Source of the DNA: Anaerosoma tenue
Lineage (GTDB): Bacteria; Actinomycetota; Coriobacteriia; Anaerosomatales; Anaerosomataceae
Assembly: GCF_023161965.1 (NCBI RefSeq)
Contig: NZ_JALNTY010000001.1
Span: 533,501-597,500, forward strand
Direction of reading: 5' to 3'
Length of the DNA stretch: 64,000 bases
The translations under genes were made by a program, and so were the position numbers. The notes beneath the pieces were generated by a model that saw nothing but the letters and a program-made list of their open reading frames with translations, was not told the origin of the DNA and did not search any database. Of the stretch, positions 46,685 through 55,740 are shown in pieces (position 1 is the stretch's first letter; the number at the start of each line of letters is the position of its first letter).

Positions 46685-46703
46685 CGAACGTATGTTCAGG
46701 ATA
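46685..46703 (-). promoter_or_regulatory. LexA (SOS) box and -10 of the ruvC operon
   Basis: CGAAC-GTAT-GTTC at 46685-46697 fits the Gram-positive SOS consensus (CGAAC-N4-GTTC). It lies immediately downstream of TATCCT (46698-46703, minus strand), a -10 box, so LexA binding would block transcription of ruvC-ruvA-orf-ruvB. Confidence 0.75.
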
Positions 46704-46836
46704 CCGCGCGCCTCCTGCCCGGTAAAGGAGACCGTCAAGCCGCACAGCCATACGGCCGATGCATATAGGACGGGCCCTCTCCGGCGAGGGCGCCGGCGCA
46801 TCGCGCTATGAAGACAAGAGAGTCAGGGAGTATCAC

Positions 46837-47277
46837 ATGCCTCTGTTCATCCGCCGTCTGGTGCGGGCGACGCTCGTGCTGCTCGTGCTGGGCGTCATCG
46901 CCAACGATGCGGTGAGGACCGGTGCGGCGGTATCGCGAGCAAGCGACGCCATGACAGCGGGGATGTCTGCGGCGCAGGCGGTGGCGGCCGTGACCCCTTC
47001 CGACGTCGAGGCCGCCCGCGCTGACGCCGAGGCCGCCGCGGCCGAACACGGTGCAACCCTGGACTCGTACAACCAGGTGACCCTCACGCAGGGGGCCACG
47101 CGCGTGGTCAGGATATCGCTCTCGACACGCGATCGCGTGCAGGGCGCCGTGGTGGCGCCGGCGATCCTCGGCCTGATGAACGGGGCACGGGCAGCCGAGT
47201 GGTACGACCCTGAGGGTGCGCCGCTGATCGTAGGGCAGACGCGAGAAGTGGAAGTCTACGGAAGCGTCTCGCTGTAG
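46837..47277 (+). CDS. Exported or membrane-anchored protein of unknown function
   Basis: 146 residues from ATG 46837 (AGGGAG upstream). N-terminal hydrophobic helix (RRLVRATLVLLVLGVIAND) and an Ala-rich amphipathic stretch (EAARADAEAAAAEHGATLDS). A short beta-rich end follows (VTLTQGATRVVRISLSTRDR, VGQTREVEVYGSVSL). Possibly a minor envelope protein. No family recognised. Divergent from ruvC and convergent with yebC. Confidence 0.6.
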   Translation: MPLFIRRLVRATLVLLVLGVIANDAVRTGAAVSRASDAMTAGMSAAQAVAAVTPSDVEAARADAEAAAAEHGATLDSYNQVTLTQGATRVVRISLSTRDRVQGAVVAPAILGLMNGARAAEWYDPEGAPLIVGQTREVEVYGSVSL

Positions 47278-47329
47278 AGAGGCCTCGGCCACACATCGCT
47301 TGCTCGCCCCGTGCGACCGGGAACGCCGG

Positions 47330-48088
47330 TCACTCCTCGAGCGCGGCGGCGATCTCCTCGGTCAGCTCCATCGTGTGGTAGACGGTCTGGATGTCGTCAA
47401 GCTCCTCGAGCCGGTCCACCAGCCGCAACACCTTCCGCGCGTCCTCGACGCTCACCTCCACCGGTGTCATCGGCTCCATCACCAACTCGGCGCCCTTCAC
47501 GGGCACTCCGGAGTCTTCAAGTGCAGCCTTGACCGCCATCACATCGGCAGGTGCTGTGTAGACCACGAACCCTTCGTCTATCTGCTCGAGGTCGTCTCCG
47601 CCGGCATCGGCCACCAGGAGCATGAGCTCGTCCTCGCCGGGGGCGCCTGTGGCGTCCACGGTGATCTCGCCCTTGCGCTCGAACTGGAAAGCCACAGAAC
47701 CCGTGGCCCCAAGATTGCCGCCCGCCCTGGTGAACGCAGCACGTACGTCCGCCGCGGTACGGTTGCGGTTGTCAGTGAGCGCTTCGACGTACAGCGCAAC
47801 GCCCGCAGGGCCGTAGCCCTCGTAGACGACCTCCTCGAAGGCGTTCGCATCAGCGCCTGCGCCGAATGCCTTCGCGATGGCCGCCTCGATCTTGTCCTTT
47901 GGGAGTGAGTACGACTTCGCCTTGGCTACCGCGGCCGCCAACGCGGCGTTGTTCTCGGGGTTCGGATCTCCGCCCGTCTTAGCCGCCACCGTGATGACAC
48001 GCGTGAGCTTGGAGAACAGCGCGGAGCGTTTCGCATCGACCGCGGCCTTCCGGTGCTTGGTCGTCGCCCATTTCGAGTGTCCAGACAT
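47330..48088 (-). CDS. yebC: YebC/PmpR-family transcriptional regulator or translation factor
   Basis: 252 residues, opening MSGHSKWATTKHRKAAVDAK, the family signature. The body has NAALAAAVAKAKSYSLPKDK, EEVVYEGYGPAGVALYVEAL and a conserved C-terminal domain (EMAL-like segments FVVYTAPADVMAVKAALEDS). YebC members bind DNA in some studies and relieve ribosome stalling in others. Often sits beside ruvCAB, as here. Confidence 0.94.
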   Translation of the reverse strand: MSGHSKWATTKHRKAAVDAKRSALFSKLTRVITVAAKTGGDPNPENNAALAAAVAKAKSYSLPKDKIEAAIAKAFGAGADANAFEEVVYEGYGPAGVALYVEALTDNRNRTAADVRAAFTRAGGNLGATGSVAFQFERKGEITVDATGAPGEDELMLLVADAGGDDLEQIDEGFVVYTAPADVMAVKAALEDSGVPVKGAELVMEPMTPVEVSVEDARKVLRLVDRLEELDDIQTVYHTMELTEEIAAALEE

Positions 48089-48100
48089 CGCATGTCCCTT

Positions 48101-48679
48101 CTAGCGCGCGGCTATGACCTCTTCCATGAAGAAACGATGTACCCGGGTATCACCGGTCAGTTCGGGGTGGAACGTGGTGGCCAGCATAGTGTCCTCACGT
48201 GCGGCCACTATCCGGCCGTCGTGCTCGGCGAGGACCTCGACGTCCGAGCCCACCCGCTCGATGAGCGGCGCCCTGATGAACACGCCAGGGAACCGATCGC
48301 CGAGATGTCGTATGTCGAGCGGCGTCTCGAACGAGTCGACCTGACGACCGTATGCGTTGCGGCGGACTGATATCTCCATGAGACCCAACGGCTCCTGATC
48401 CGGCAGCGCATCGCCTATCTCACGGGCCATCAGTATCGCTCCCGCGCATGTCCCCCATACCGCCATCCCCGCGCTGCGACGCTCCCGGATCGCCTCGTAG
48501 AATCCGTACGTCCGCATGAGTTTGGCGATGGCGGTGGACTCGCCACCGGGGATCACCATCCCGTCGAGGCCCTCCATCTGACCGGGCAGACGGACCGTCA
48601 CCGTGGCGGCGCCAAGCGCCTCGAACATCAGGACATGCTCCCTGAACGCGCCCTGGAGCGCGAGGACGCCGACGCGCAT
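48101..48679 (-). CDS. pdxT: Pyridoxal 5'-phosphate synthase glutaminase subunit
   Basis: Hydrolyses glutamine to feed ammonia to PdxS. 192 residues, class I glutamine amidotransferase. VLALQGAFREH at the start, oxyanion region IPGGESTAIAKL, nucleophile Cys in WGTCAGAILMAREI, and His/Glu in TTFHPELTGD. ATG 48679 lies one base after the pdxS stop. Confidence 0.96.
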   Translation of the reverse strand: MRVGVLALQGAFREHVLMFEALGAATVTVRLPGQMEGLDGMVIPGGESTAIAKLMRTYGFYEAIRERRSAGMAVWGTCAGAILMAREIGDALPDQEPLGLMEISVRRNAYGRQVDSFETPLDIRHLGDRFPGVFIRAPLIERVGSDVEVLAEHDGRIVAAREDTMLATTFHPELTGDTRVHRFFMEEVIAAR

Positions 48680-48680
48680 C

Positions 48681-49574
48681 CTACCAGCCCCGCTCCTGCA
48701 TACGCTCGGCGTCCGGGATGTCGGAGATGTTGATGCCGACCATCGGTTCGCCGAGGTCGCGCGACACGCGGGCGATGATGTCGGGATCGTTGTAGTGGGT
48801 GGTCGCCTCGACGATGGCCTTGGCCCGCTTGGCGGGATCCCCGCTCTTGAAGATGCCGCTGCCGACGAACACGCCGTCGCAGCCGAGTTGCATCATCAGC
48901 GCCGCATCAGCCGGGGTCGCGATACCGCCGGCCGAGAAGTTCACCACAGGAAGGGTCCCGTGCTCGTGGACCCACTTGACCAACTCGTACGGAGCCTGGA
49001 GGTCCTTGGCCACGGAGAAGAGCTGGTCCTCACGCACGCCGGCCACCCACCCGATCTCCTCGAGCATGGTGCGCATGTGGCGCACGGCCTCGACCACGTT
49101 GCCGGTGCCCGGTTCGCCCTTGGTGCGGATCATCGCGGCGCCTTCGCTGATGCGACGGAGCGCCTCGCCGAGGTTGCGCGCGCCGCAGACGAACGGCACG
49201 GTGAAGCGCCACTTGTCCACGTGGTGCTCCTCGTCGGCCGGCGTGAGCACCTCGGATTCGTCGATGTAGTCCACTCCAAGCGACTGGAGCACCTGGGCCT
49301 CGACGAAGTGGCCGATACGGCACTTGGCCATCACGGGGATGGAGACCGAGCCGACGATGGCCTCGACGATGGTCGGGTCGGCCATCCTCGCAACGCCACC
49401 CGCCGCGCGGATATCGGCGGGAACGCGCTCGAGGGCCATCACCGCGACCGCTCCGGCATCCTCGGCGATCTTTGCCTGCTCAGGCGTGACCACGTCCATG
49501 ATGACGCCGCCCTTGAGCATCTCGGCGAGGCCGGTCTTGACGCGCGCGGTACCGGTGATGGGTGTGTCGCTCAT
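48681..49574 (-). CDS. pdxS: Pyridoxal 5'-phosphate synthase synthase subunit
   Basis: Builds PLP from ribose 5-phosphate, glyceraldehyde 3-phosphate and ammonia. 297 residues from ATG 49574; an upstream extension is not family-like. (beta/alpha)8 barrel with [20 protein letters not shown] (Schiff-base region includes [15 protein letters not shown]), [20 protein letters not shown] and [14 protein letters not shown]. The TAGAAT box at 49639-49644 is a plausible -10. With pdxT this gives the DXP-independent vitamin B6 route. Confidence 0.97.
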   Translation of the reverse strand: MSDTPITGTARVKTGLAEMLKGGVIMDVVTPEQAKIAEDAGAVAVMALERVPADIRAAGGVARMADPTIVEAIVGSVSIPVMAKCRIGHFVEAQVLQSLGVDYIDESEVLTPADEEHHVDKWRFTVPFVCGARNLGEALRRISEGAAMIRTKGEPGTGNVVEAVRHMRTMLEEIGWVAGVREDQLFSVAKDLQAPYELVKWVHEHGTLPVVNFSAGGIATPADAALMMQLGCDGVFVGSGIFKSGDPAKRAKAIVEATTHYNDPDIIARVSRDLGEPMVGINISDIPDAERMQERGW

Positions 49575-49688
49575 CTGGTGCGATCGCTCCTCAGGGATCC
49601 AGGGTGCGCGTAAGCGCCCCGAAGGGATTGGCCTACAGATTCTACCCGCGTGAGCCCATACGAACAACCTCGGACCCGGCGGGAACAG

Positions 49689-50729
49689 TTAGCGCATGGT
49701 GATGTTCACCGAAGTGTTGACGACCTGCATCCAGGTATTGCCCGGGGCAAGCTTCACCGTACTCCCGTCCTCGGCGACGAACGACGGAGGCGCATCGGCC
49801 GAGGCCTCCCAGGTGCCGTTGAACGCCTGGCCACCCCGGAACACCGTCGCCCTGCCGCTGCCCACAAGCGCGATATCGTACGTGACGCTCCCGACCGTGT
49901 CCCTGCTCGCGACCGAGTGCTGCGCCCAGAGCACGACGACGTTGCGGGCGGAGATCTGCTCGCCTGTCTCAGCGTCGGTGAACGCGCTGCTGCCCGAGGA
50001 GCGCAGGTACATGTCGCTCTCAGCGTCATACGTCCAGGTCACCTTGTTGTAGGAGGAGAACGGGATGTCGACGGCGGTTATCGTGGGCGTGGCGGGCGAA
50101 GAAGCCTTGTCGAACTCGAAGCCCGCAAGCGATTGCGTGACAAGCATGCCCCGGCGCTCCGCCTCAGCGCGCACCTCGGTGAGATCCGCGTACAGGTTGT
50201 GCGGGCTGGCACGCCTGCTGGAACGTGTGAACGGCTTCGTCACGCCCGCGTCCTCGCTGAGGTTCTCGATCCCGGCGCTCCGGATCTGCGCGTTCACCGA
50301 TGAGCTCGCCCCGGAGAAGCAGAACAACGCATGGTACTGGGGGACGATGTCGACATCGGATAGGCGGGCGGAGCGCACGGGACCCACCACCGACGGGGCG
50401 CTCGAATGGAAGATCGCGTTGAACCGGGTGATCCCGCCCTCGGTGACGCTCTCGTACACGACGTCAGCGAGCTGCAGGTTGCTCTGCGGCCTGGACTCGC
50501 GGGAGTTCTCCACCTTCACCGACACGACCCGTGCGGCGATGGCTTCTTCTGACGGCGCATCCAGGCCGGTCAGCGGCCATTTCGGCGCTTCCACCGGTCT
50601 GGGGGTCGAGCGTTCCACCGAGGCGGCCGGCCAGTTGGCGACGACCTCCGGATCATCCTTGGAACAACCGGCGATGCCGGCGACGAGCATCATCAGTATG
50701 AGTGCCGCGGCGATCGAGCGTGTGGTCAT
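49689..50729 (-). CDS. DUF3048 (YerB-like) lipoprotein
   Basis: 346 residues from ATG 50729 (AAGGAGGA upstream). Lipoprotein signal (SIAAALILMMLVAGIAGC, Cys at 22). Two DUF3048 halves: VVSVKVENSRESRPQSNLQL and ADVVYESVTEGGITRFNAIF in the first, and YNKVTWTYDAESDMYLRSSG with TVFRGGQAFNGTWE in the second. YerB-type proteins are surface lipoproteins of unknown activity in Gram-positives. Lone gene read away from its divergent neighbour. Confidence 0.88.
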   Translation of the reverse strand: MTTRSIAAALILMMLVAGIAGCSKDDPEVVANWPAASVERSTPRPVEAPKWPLTGLDAPSEEAIAARVVSVKVENSRESRPQSNLQLADVVYESVTEGGITRFNAIFHSSAPSVVGPVRSARLSDVDIVPQYHALFCFSGASSSVNAQIRSAGIENLSEDAGVTKPFTRSSRRASPHNLYADLTEVRAEAERRGMLVTQSLAGFEFDKASSPATPTITAVDIPFSSYNKVTWTYDAESDMYLRSSGSSAFTDAETGEQISARNVVVLWAQHSVASRDTVGSVTYDIALVGSGRATVFRGGQAFNGTWEASADAPPSFVAEDGSTVKLAPGNTWMQVVNTSVNITMR

Positions 50730-50860
50730 GGGTGTGTCCTCCTTCTGCTCCGACAAGGATAGGGAGGCGTCCGGAGAGGGTCAATCCGGCCCGCGCAGAA
50801 CGTCACCGGAGCGTCAGGACCGGTGATGCGTATACTGGAGCACGAGGATGGAGGACGGCC

Positions 50861-51058
50861 ATGCCCTGCTATCTGCTCCACATAGTCGAACAGCAGGATC
50901 CCCGGCCCTACGACGACCCCGATGTGAAGGACGTCGTGGGGGTGCTGCCCCAGTTCTACTGCACCCAATGCCAGCCGATCCGGCTCCTCACCCCCGGCGA
51001 AGCGATGAAGTGCGTCCGCCGCGAATCACCCTGCTGGAACCCGCATCCCTGTGTGTGA
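50861..51058 (+). CDS. Small cysteine-rich protein
   Basis: 65 residues from ATG 50861, with GGAGG six bases upstream and a TATACT box about 30 bases before. It has six Cys, with CTQC near residue 34 and a cluster at the end (ESPCWNPHPCV), so a zinc or iron-sulfur site is likely. No family recognised. Convergent with lgt. Confidence 0.62.
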   Translation: MPCYLLHIVEQQDPRPYDDPDVKDVVGVLPQFYCTQCQPIRLLTPGEAMKCVRRESPCWNPHPCV

Positions 51059-51076
51059 GCGGCCTGAGGGCCGAGC

Positions 51077-51931
51077 TCACTCCGTGACATCCGCTCCGGA
51101 CCCGGCACCGTCGGCTCCGGAGTCTCTCGCGTCCTGTGCATCACGGCCGTGCCTGAGGGCCCTGATCACGAGCCACGCACCCGCGGCGACCATCGGCAGG
51201 CTCAGCACCTGCCCCATGGTGAATCCGCCCGCGATGAAGCCCAGCTGCACATCGGGCTCCCGGAAGAACTCGATGAAGATCCGGAAGACCCCATAGAGCC
51301 CGATCATCATGCCGAGGATGAAACCGTCCTCACGCTTCCTGCGCGATAGGACCCAGAGCACCACGAACAACACGAGGCCCTCGAGCAGCGCCTCATAGAG
51401 TTGCGAGGGGTGCCTCGGCAGGTCGCCCGGGGCCCGGGGGAACACCATCCCCCATGCGACGTCGGTAGGTCGCCCCCACAGCTCGCCATTGATGAAGTTG
51501 CCGATACGGCCGAAGAACAGACCGATCGGAGCTCCCACCGCACCCATGTCGAACAGCCTGAGAGGCGGGATGTCCTTGCGCCTCGCGATGAACGCGCCCG
51601 CAAGAAGGATGCCGACCAGCCCTCCGTGGAACGACATCCCCCCGTCCCAGAACGCGAATATGGACAGCGGGTCGGACCAGTAGGAGCCCACGCCATAGAA
51701 GAGCACGTAACCCAACCTCGCCCCGGCGATCAGACCCACCACCGCCACAAGCACGATATCGAGCATGTCGTCGGTGGACAGACCGACCTTCCAGCGCCTG
51801 TCGAGCTCGCGCAGCACCAACGCCGCGAGCACGAAGCCCGCCACGTAGGCGAGGCCGTACCAGCGCACGGCGAACGGTCCGATAGCGAACGCGACCGGGT
51901 CGATATGCGGATATGCGATCGAGGCGAGCAC
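51077..51931 (-). CDS. lgt: Prolipoprotein diacylglyceryl transferase
   Basis: Adds diacylglyceryl to the lipobox Cys of prolipoproteins. 284 residues from GTG 51931, just after the htpX stop. Seven membrane helices; motifs AVRWYGLAYVAGF with the catalytic-region residues, GGMSFHGGLVGI, and the Lgt signature GRIGNFINGELWGRPTDVAW. Several lipoprotein genes in this window are its likely substrates. Acidic Ala/Asp tail. Confidence 0.96.
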   Translation of the reverse strand: MLASIAYPHIDPVAFAIGPFAVRWYGLAYVAGFVLAALVLRELDRRWKVGLSTDDMLDIVLVAVVGLIAGARLGYVLFYGVGSYWSDPLSIFAFWDGGMSFHGGLVGILLAGAFIARRKDIPPLRLFDMGAVGAPIGLFFGRIGNFINGELWGRPTDVAWGMVFPRAPGDLPRHPSQLYEALLEGLVLFVVLWVLSRRKREDGFILGMMIGLYGVFRIFIEFFREPDVQLGFIAGGFTMGQVLSLPMVAAGAWLVIRALRHGRDAQDARDSGADGAGSGADVTE

Positions 51932-51932
51932 G

Positions 51933-52823
51933 TCACATCGCCTCGAGCCGGGCGACACGGTCCTCGAGCGGTGGATGAGTGTTGAACAAAGCGCTCATCC
52001 CGCCCGAGCGGTCCCCCTTGAGGGGGTTGACGATGTAGAGAGACTCGGTCGCCTTGTTGGCGCTCCGCAGCTTGTTCCGGTCTCCGCCGATCTTACGCAG
52101 TGCGTTCGCCAGGCCGGGCGGGTAGCGGGTGAGCATAGCCGCGCTCGCGTCGGCCAGATACTCCCGCCTGCGCGATATCGCCATCTGGATCAGCATCGCG
52201 GCGATCGGCGAGAGGATGGCCAGCACGAGCGCCACGATCATCAGGATCGCTCCCAGCTGTCCGGAACTCGAATCCCGGCGCCGTCCGCCACCCCACCAGA
52301 AGCTCCGCAGCATCCACTCGGAGATGAGCGTCACCGAACCTGCGAGCACGGCCGCGAGGGTCTGGAGAAGCGTGTCGTAGTTTTTGATATGCGCGAGTTC
52401 GTGCGCCAGCACACCCTCGAGTTCCTGGCGGTTCATCATAGCCACGAGGCCGCTCGTCACGGCGATGGCCGCGTTCTCAGGGTTGCGTCCGGTAGCGAAC
52501 GCGTTGGGCGAAGGATCGTCGATCACGTACGCCCGCGGCACGGGAAGCCCGGCCGCTATCGCAAGCCCCTCTACGGTGTTGACGAGATACGGTTCGGTGT
52601 CGCGGTCGACCGGACGAGCCCGGCTCATCGACAGTACGATCTTGTCCGAGTACCAGTACGACCCCCACGACATCACGAACGCGACCACCAGCGCCAACAC
52701 GAGGCCGAGGTACCCCCAGTCGGTAGCCTGACCGAAGACGAACCCGATCAGGGCGACCAGGAGCACGAACACGACGATGAGCGCCGCGCTCCGCAGCTTG
52801 TTGGAGGAGATCTGGTCGTACAC
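51933..52823 (-). CDS. htpX: M48 family zinc metalloprotease HtpX
   Basis: 296 residues. Two N-terminal and two middle membrane helices; zinc motif HELAHIKNYD and a second ligand region. The substrate groove region PNAFATGRNPENAAIAVTSG is typical. Involved in membrane protein quality control. GTG 52823 is four bases from the lemA stop; the lemA-htpX pair is common. Confidence 0.94.
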   Translation of the reverse strand: MYDQISSNKLRSAALIVVFVLLVALIGFVFGQATDWGYLGLVLALVVAFVMSWGSYWYSDKIVLSMSRARPVDRDTEPYLVNTVEGLAIAAGLPVPRAYVIDDPSPNAFATGRNPENAAIAVTSGLVAMMNRQELEGVLAHELAHIKNYDTLLQTLAAVLAGSVTLISEWMLRSFWWGGGRRRDSSSGQLGAILMIVALVLAILSPIAAMLIQMAISRRREYLADASAAMLTRYPPGLANALRKIGGDRNKLRSANKATESLYIVNPLKGDRSGGMSALFNTHPPLEDRVARLEAM

Positions 52824-52826
52824 GGC

Positions 52827-53390
52827 CTAGAACTGCACCTTCACCGGCTCTTTAGCCTCTTCTTCGATCTCGAAGCCCTCGGCCGGCTCGAAGCCGAACA
52901 TGCCGGCGAGCAGGTTCGCCGGGAAGGTCTCGCGGGACGTGTTGTACGTCATCACCGAGTCATTGTAGAACTGGCGCGCGTACGCGATCTTCGACTCGGT
53001 GCCGGAGAGTTCTTCCTGCAGCATCATGAAGTTCTGGTTGGCCTTGAGATCCGGGTAGTTCTCGGCGAGGGCGAAGAGGCTCTTCAGCGTGCCGGTGAGC
53101 GCGTTCTCAGCCTGACCCTGCTCCGCGACCGTCTCGGCGCTGATCGCGGCGTTGCGTGCCGATATGACCCGCTCGAGGGTCTCCTTCTCGTGGGTGGCGT
53201 ACGCCTTGACCGTCTCAACGAGGTTCGGTATCAGGTCGTACCGCCTCCGCAGCTGGACGTCGATCTGCTGCCACGCGTTCTTCACACGGTTGCGTAGCGT
53301 GACCAGCCGGTTGTAGATGCCGATGACCGCGGCGATCACTACCACCACGAGCAGGCCAAGCCCGCCGACGCACGGGAGAATCCATCCCAT
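52827..53390 (-). CDS. LemA family protein
   Basis: 187 residues. Hydrophobic N-terminus ([20 protein letters not shown]), then the LemA helical domain ([60 protein letters not shown]). The family is associated with membrane-stress proteases such as HtpX, which follows. AAGGAGG precedes the ATG. Confidence 0.95.
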   Translation of the reverse strand: MGWILPCVGGLGLLVVVVIAAVIGIYNRLVTLRNRVKNAWQQIDVQLRRRYDLIPNLVETVKAYATHEKETLERVISARNAAISAETVAEQGQAENALTGTLKSLFALAENYPDLKANQNFMMLQEELSGTESKIAYARQFYNDSVMTYNTSRETFPANLLAGMFGFEPAEGFEIEEEAKEPVKVQF

Positions 53391-53524
53391 CGTGAACCTC
53401 CTTCAACGGTCCGCCGGCCGCACCGGCGGGTGTTCTGTCCGAAGATACCCTATCAAGGCCCTCTGAATCATCCTGCGATACACTCATCGGCGACACATCA
53501 CCGCACATCATCCGGAGCATCCCC

Positions 53525-54211
53525 ATGATCCCGATCCGTGACGACAACCCGACGCGAACCATCCCCTGGGTCACGATCGCGCTCATCGCGACGAACGTGG
53601 CGGTCTTCGTCTATACGATGACGCTGCCGCCCGCCGAGCTCCAGTCGGTCTGGACATCCTGGTCGATCGTGCCTTCCCGGCTCCTGGACGGGATCCTGGA
53701 CCCGCGCGAGCTGGCCACGGTGTTCACCTCGATGTTCATGCATGCGGGCTGGGTGCACCTCATCGGGAACATGCTGTACCTGTGGATCTTCGGCAACAAC
53801 ATCGAAGACCGTCTCGGGCCGCTGCGCTTCACCGTCTTCTACCTGCTCAGCGGAATCGGCGCAGCAGCGGCACAGGTATTCATGGATCCGGGTGGCAGCA
53901 TACCTATGCTCGGTGCCAGCGGTGCGATCGCAGGTGTGCTCGGCGGCTACCTGCTGCTCTACCCCGGCGCCTCGGTAGTGACCATCATCCCCGTCTTCTT
54001 CTTCATCGAGATCGCACGCGTACCCGCGTACCTCGTGATCGGATTCTGGTTCGTTCTCCAGCTCGGCAACGGTCTCGCCACGATCGGATCGGGGCTCGCT
54101 CAGGGTGGCACCGCCTGGTTCGCGCATATCGGCGGATTCGTGGCCGGGCTGCTCCTGATGCTGCCCGTGTGGTTCGCCGGTCGCCGGCGATCACGCCGGC
54201 GACGTTCCTGA
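53525..54211 (+). CDS. Rhomboid-family intramembrane serine protease
   Basis: 228 residues, six membrane helices. Catalytic Ser in GASGAIAGVLGGYLL, catalytic His in AHIGGFVAG, and the family's FTSMFMHAGWVHLIGNMLYL, with the N-terminus PIRDDNPTRTIPWVTIALIA. Cleaves membrane-protein substrates within helices; its substrates here are unknown. GGAG lies about seven bases before ATG 53525. Basic Arg-rich tail. Confidence 0.94.
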   Translation: MIPIRDDNPTRTIPWVTIALIATNVAVFVYTMTLPPAELQSVWTSWSIVPSRLLDGILDPRELATVFTSMFMHAGWVHLIGNMLYLWIFGNNIEDRLGPLRFTVFYLLSGIGAAAAQVFMDPGGSIPMLGASGAIAGVLGGYLLLYPGASVVTIIPVFFFIEIARVPAYLVIGFWFVLQLGNGLATIGSGLAQGGTAWFAHIGGFVAGLLLMLPVWFAGRRRSRRRRS

Positions 54212-54219
54212 CAGGCTCG

Positions 54220-54600
54220 CTACTCCGTCTCGGCGAGGAAGTCCTCGACGCACTCGATGTGCGCCAGCTGGCGGCGGAAGTACTCGCAGTACGGCTCCCC
54301 GGCCTGCTCGCGCTCCCGACGCACGGCCTCGTCACGCTCACTGCGAGGCTGCGGGGCGTCATGTTCCGCGATGGACACGTCCTCCACCTCGGCATCCACT
54401 TCGTTCATCTGGCGAACGACCTCCATGGCCGCTGCAGCGAGCACGTTGGGCGTGGGCAACATCGCCCGCAAGGAGGTGCCGCAGTGGGGGCAGACGAAGA
54501 CGACCTCGACGGATTCGGCGCCGTGGAACACCACCGCGGTGACGCTTTCCAGACCGAGTTCCACACGCCCGTCGTTGGGGCACATGAGTGCGAACTCCAT
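54220..54600 (-). CDS. Zinc-ribbon-like protein
   Basis: 126 residues from ATG 54600 (GGAGGAGGTGA upstream). Two Cys pairs, CPND and CPHCGTSL, suggest a zinc ribbon; the rest is acidic helix with a final Cys region (AGEPYCEYFRRQLAHIECVE). Cytoplasmic. Function unknown. It is divergent from azlC across about 70 bases. Confidence 0.65.
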   Translation of the reverse strand: MEFALMCPNDGRVELGLESVTAVVFHGAESVEVVFVCPHCGTSLRAMLPTPNVLAAAAMEVVRQMNEVDAEVEDVSIAEHDAPQPRSERDEAVRREREQAGEPYCEYFRRQLAHIECVEDFLAETE

Positions 54601-54659
54601 CACTGTCACCTCCTCCGTTCTGCCTTCATCATACCGCGGGCCGACGCGTGGCGCTGTGC

Positions 54660-54665
54660 TACCAT
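54660..54665 (+). promoter_or_regulatory. Promoter of azlCD, probably leaderless
   Basis: TACCAT, then CGCCGC, then ATG 54672. No ribosome binding site lies between them, matching the tgt and recJ arrangement. Confidence 0.45.
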
Positions 54666-54671
54666 CGCCGC

Positions 54672-55379
54672 ATGCCCGACACCACTGAGAAGCAAGACGC
54701 GTGCCCGCCCGTGCGGGCACGGTTCGCCAGGGGCCTGAGACTCGGGCTCCCGATCTTCCTCGGCTACGCCCCGATCGGCGCAGCGTTCGGCATCGTCGCC
54801 CGCAGCCTCGGCTTCTCGCCGTTCCAGGCGATCGTCTGCTCCGGCACCGCGCTTGCCGGCGCGGGTCAGCTCATCGCACTCCAGCTCATAGGGTCCGGAG
54901 CGACCGCGCTCGCCGTGGTGTTCACCACCGCGGTCGTGAACCTGCGCTACGTCCTGTTCGGAGCCGCGATGTCGCAACACGCGACAGGCATGCCCGTCCG
55001 CCAGCAGGCGTTCCTAGCGTTCACCCTCACAGACGAGACCTTCGCGGTCAACATCGATGACAACCGCCGGGGCCACGCCGACTTCTGGTCGATGGCAGGC
55101 GTCGGGGTCATAGCGTGGAGCGGCTGGGTGGCCGGAACGGCTGCGGGCGCGTTCGCCGCGAACGCGATCGGCGACCCCACGCGCTTCGGAGTGCAGTTCG
55201 CGATGCCGGCCATGTTCACGGCGCTGCTCGTCGCGCAGGCCGAGGACCGTAGGCATGTGATGACGGCCCTTGTGGCCGCCGGGTTCGCCGTGGCGCTCAT
55301 GCTGAGCCTGCCTGACCCCTGGTACCTGATCCTCGCTCCCATCGGCGCCGCGACGGTCGCCACAGCGGTGACACGATGA
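54672..55379 (+). CDS. azlC: Branched-chain amino acid exporter subunit AzlC
   Basis: 235 residues with about seven membrane helices. AzlC motifs: GLPIFLGYAPIGAAFGIVAR, SGTALAGAGQLIALQLIGSG, and FTLTDETFAVNIDD. Works with AzlD to export branched-chain amino acids or similar. Start chosen at ATG 54672, six bases after a -10 box; upstream in-frame sequence is not protein-like. The azlD start overlaps its stop. Confidence 0.93.
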   Translation: MPDTTEKQDACPPVRARFARGLRLGLPIFLGYAPIGAAFGIVARSLGFSPFQAIVCSGTALAGAGQLIALQLIGSGATALAVVFTTAVVNLRYVLFGAAMSQHATGMPVRQQAFLAFTLTDETFAVNIDDNRRGHADFWSMAGVGVIAWSGWVAGTAAGAFAANAIGDPTRFGVQFAMPAMFTALLVAQAEDRRHVMTALVAAGFAVALMLSLPDPWYLILAPIGAATVATAVTR

Positions 55380-55702
55380 GCGCCGCCACGATATGGACGG
55401 TCATCGCCGGTATGGCCCTCGTCAACTTCGTCATCCGCTTCCCATCGCTCGCTATCCTCTCGAGAGCGGATCTGCCACCATGGGTGAAGCGTTGGCTGTC
55501 ATTCATTCCGGTGTCTGCGATGGCCACTCTCGTTGTCGGCGGCGTCCTTCGCCCCGATGGCCGCTGGATCCCGCCACTGGAAAGCCCGTACCTCTGGGCG
55601 GCTGTCGCGACAGGGTTGGTCTACTGGCGGTTCCGGAGCTTCCTCGGCGCCACTGTCTCCGGTATCGCCTTCTTCCTGGCGCTTGCCGCCGTGCTGGGCT
55701 AA
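55376..55702 (+). CDS. azlD: Branched-chain amino acid exporter subunit AzlD
   Basis: 108 residues, three membrane helices (IWTVIAGMALVNFVIRFPSL; FIPVSAMATLVVGGVLRPDG; FLGATVSGIAFFLALAAVLG). AzlD partner of AzlC. ATGA overlap with azlC. Ends 38 bases before the DUF1015 gene. Confidence 0.9.
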   Translation: MSAATIWTVIAGMALVNFVIRFPSLAILSRADLPPWVKRWLSFIPVSAMATLVVGGVLRPDGRWIPPLESPYLWAAVATGLVYWRFRSFLGATVSGIAFFLALAAVLG

Positions 55703-55740
55703 ACTCGCGCAGCAGATGTCGCTCGTCCAGGGGAGGTCCC

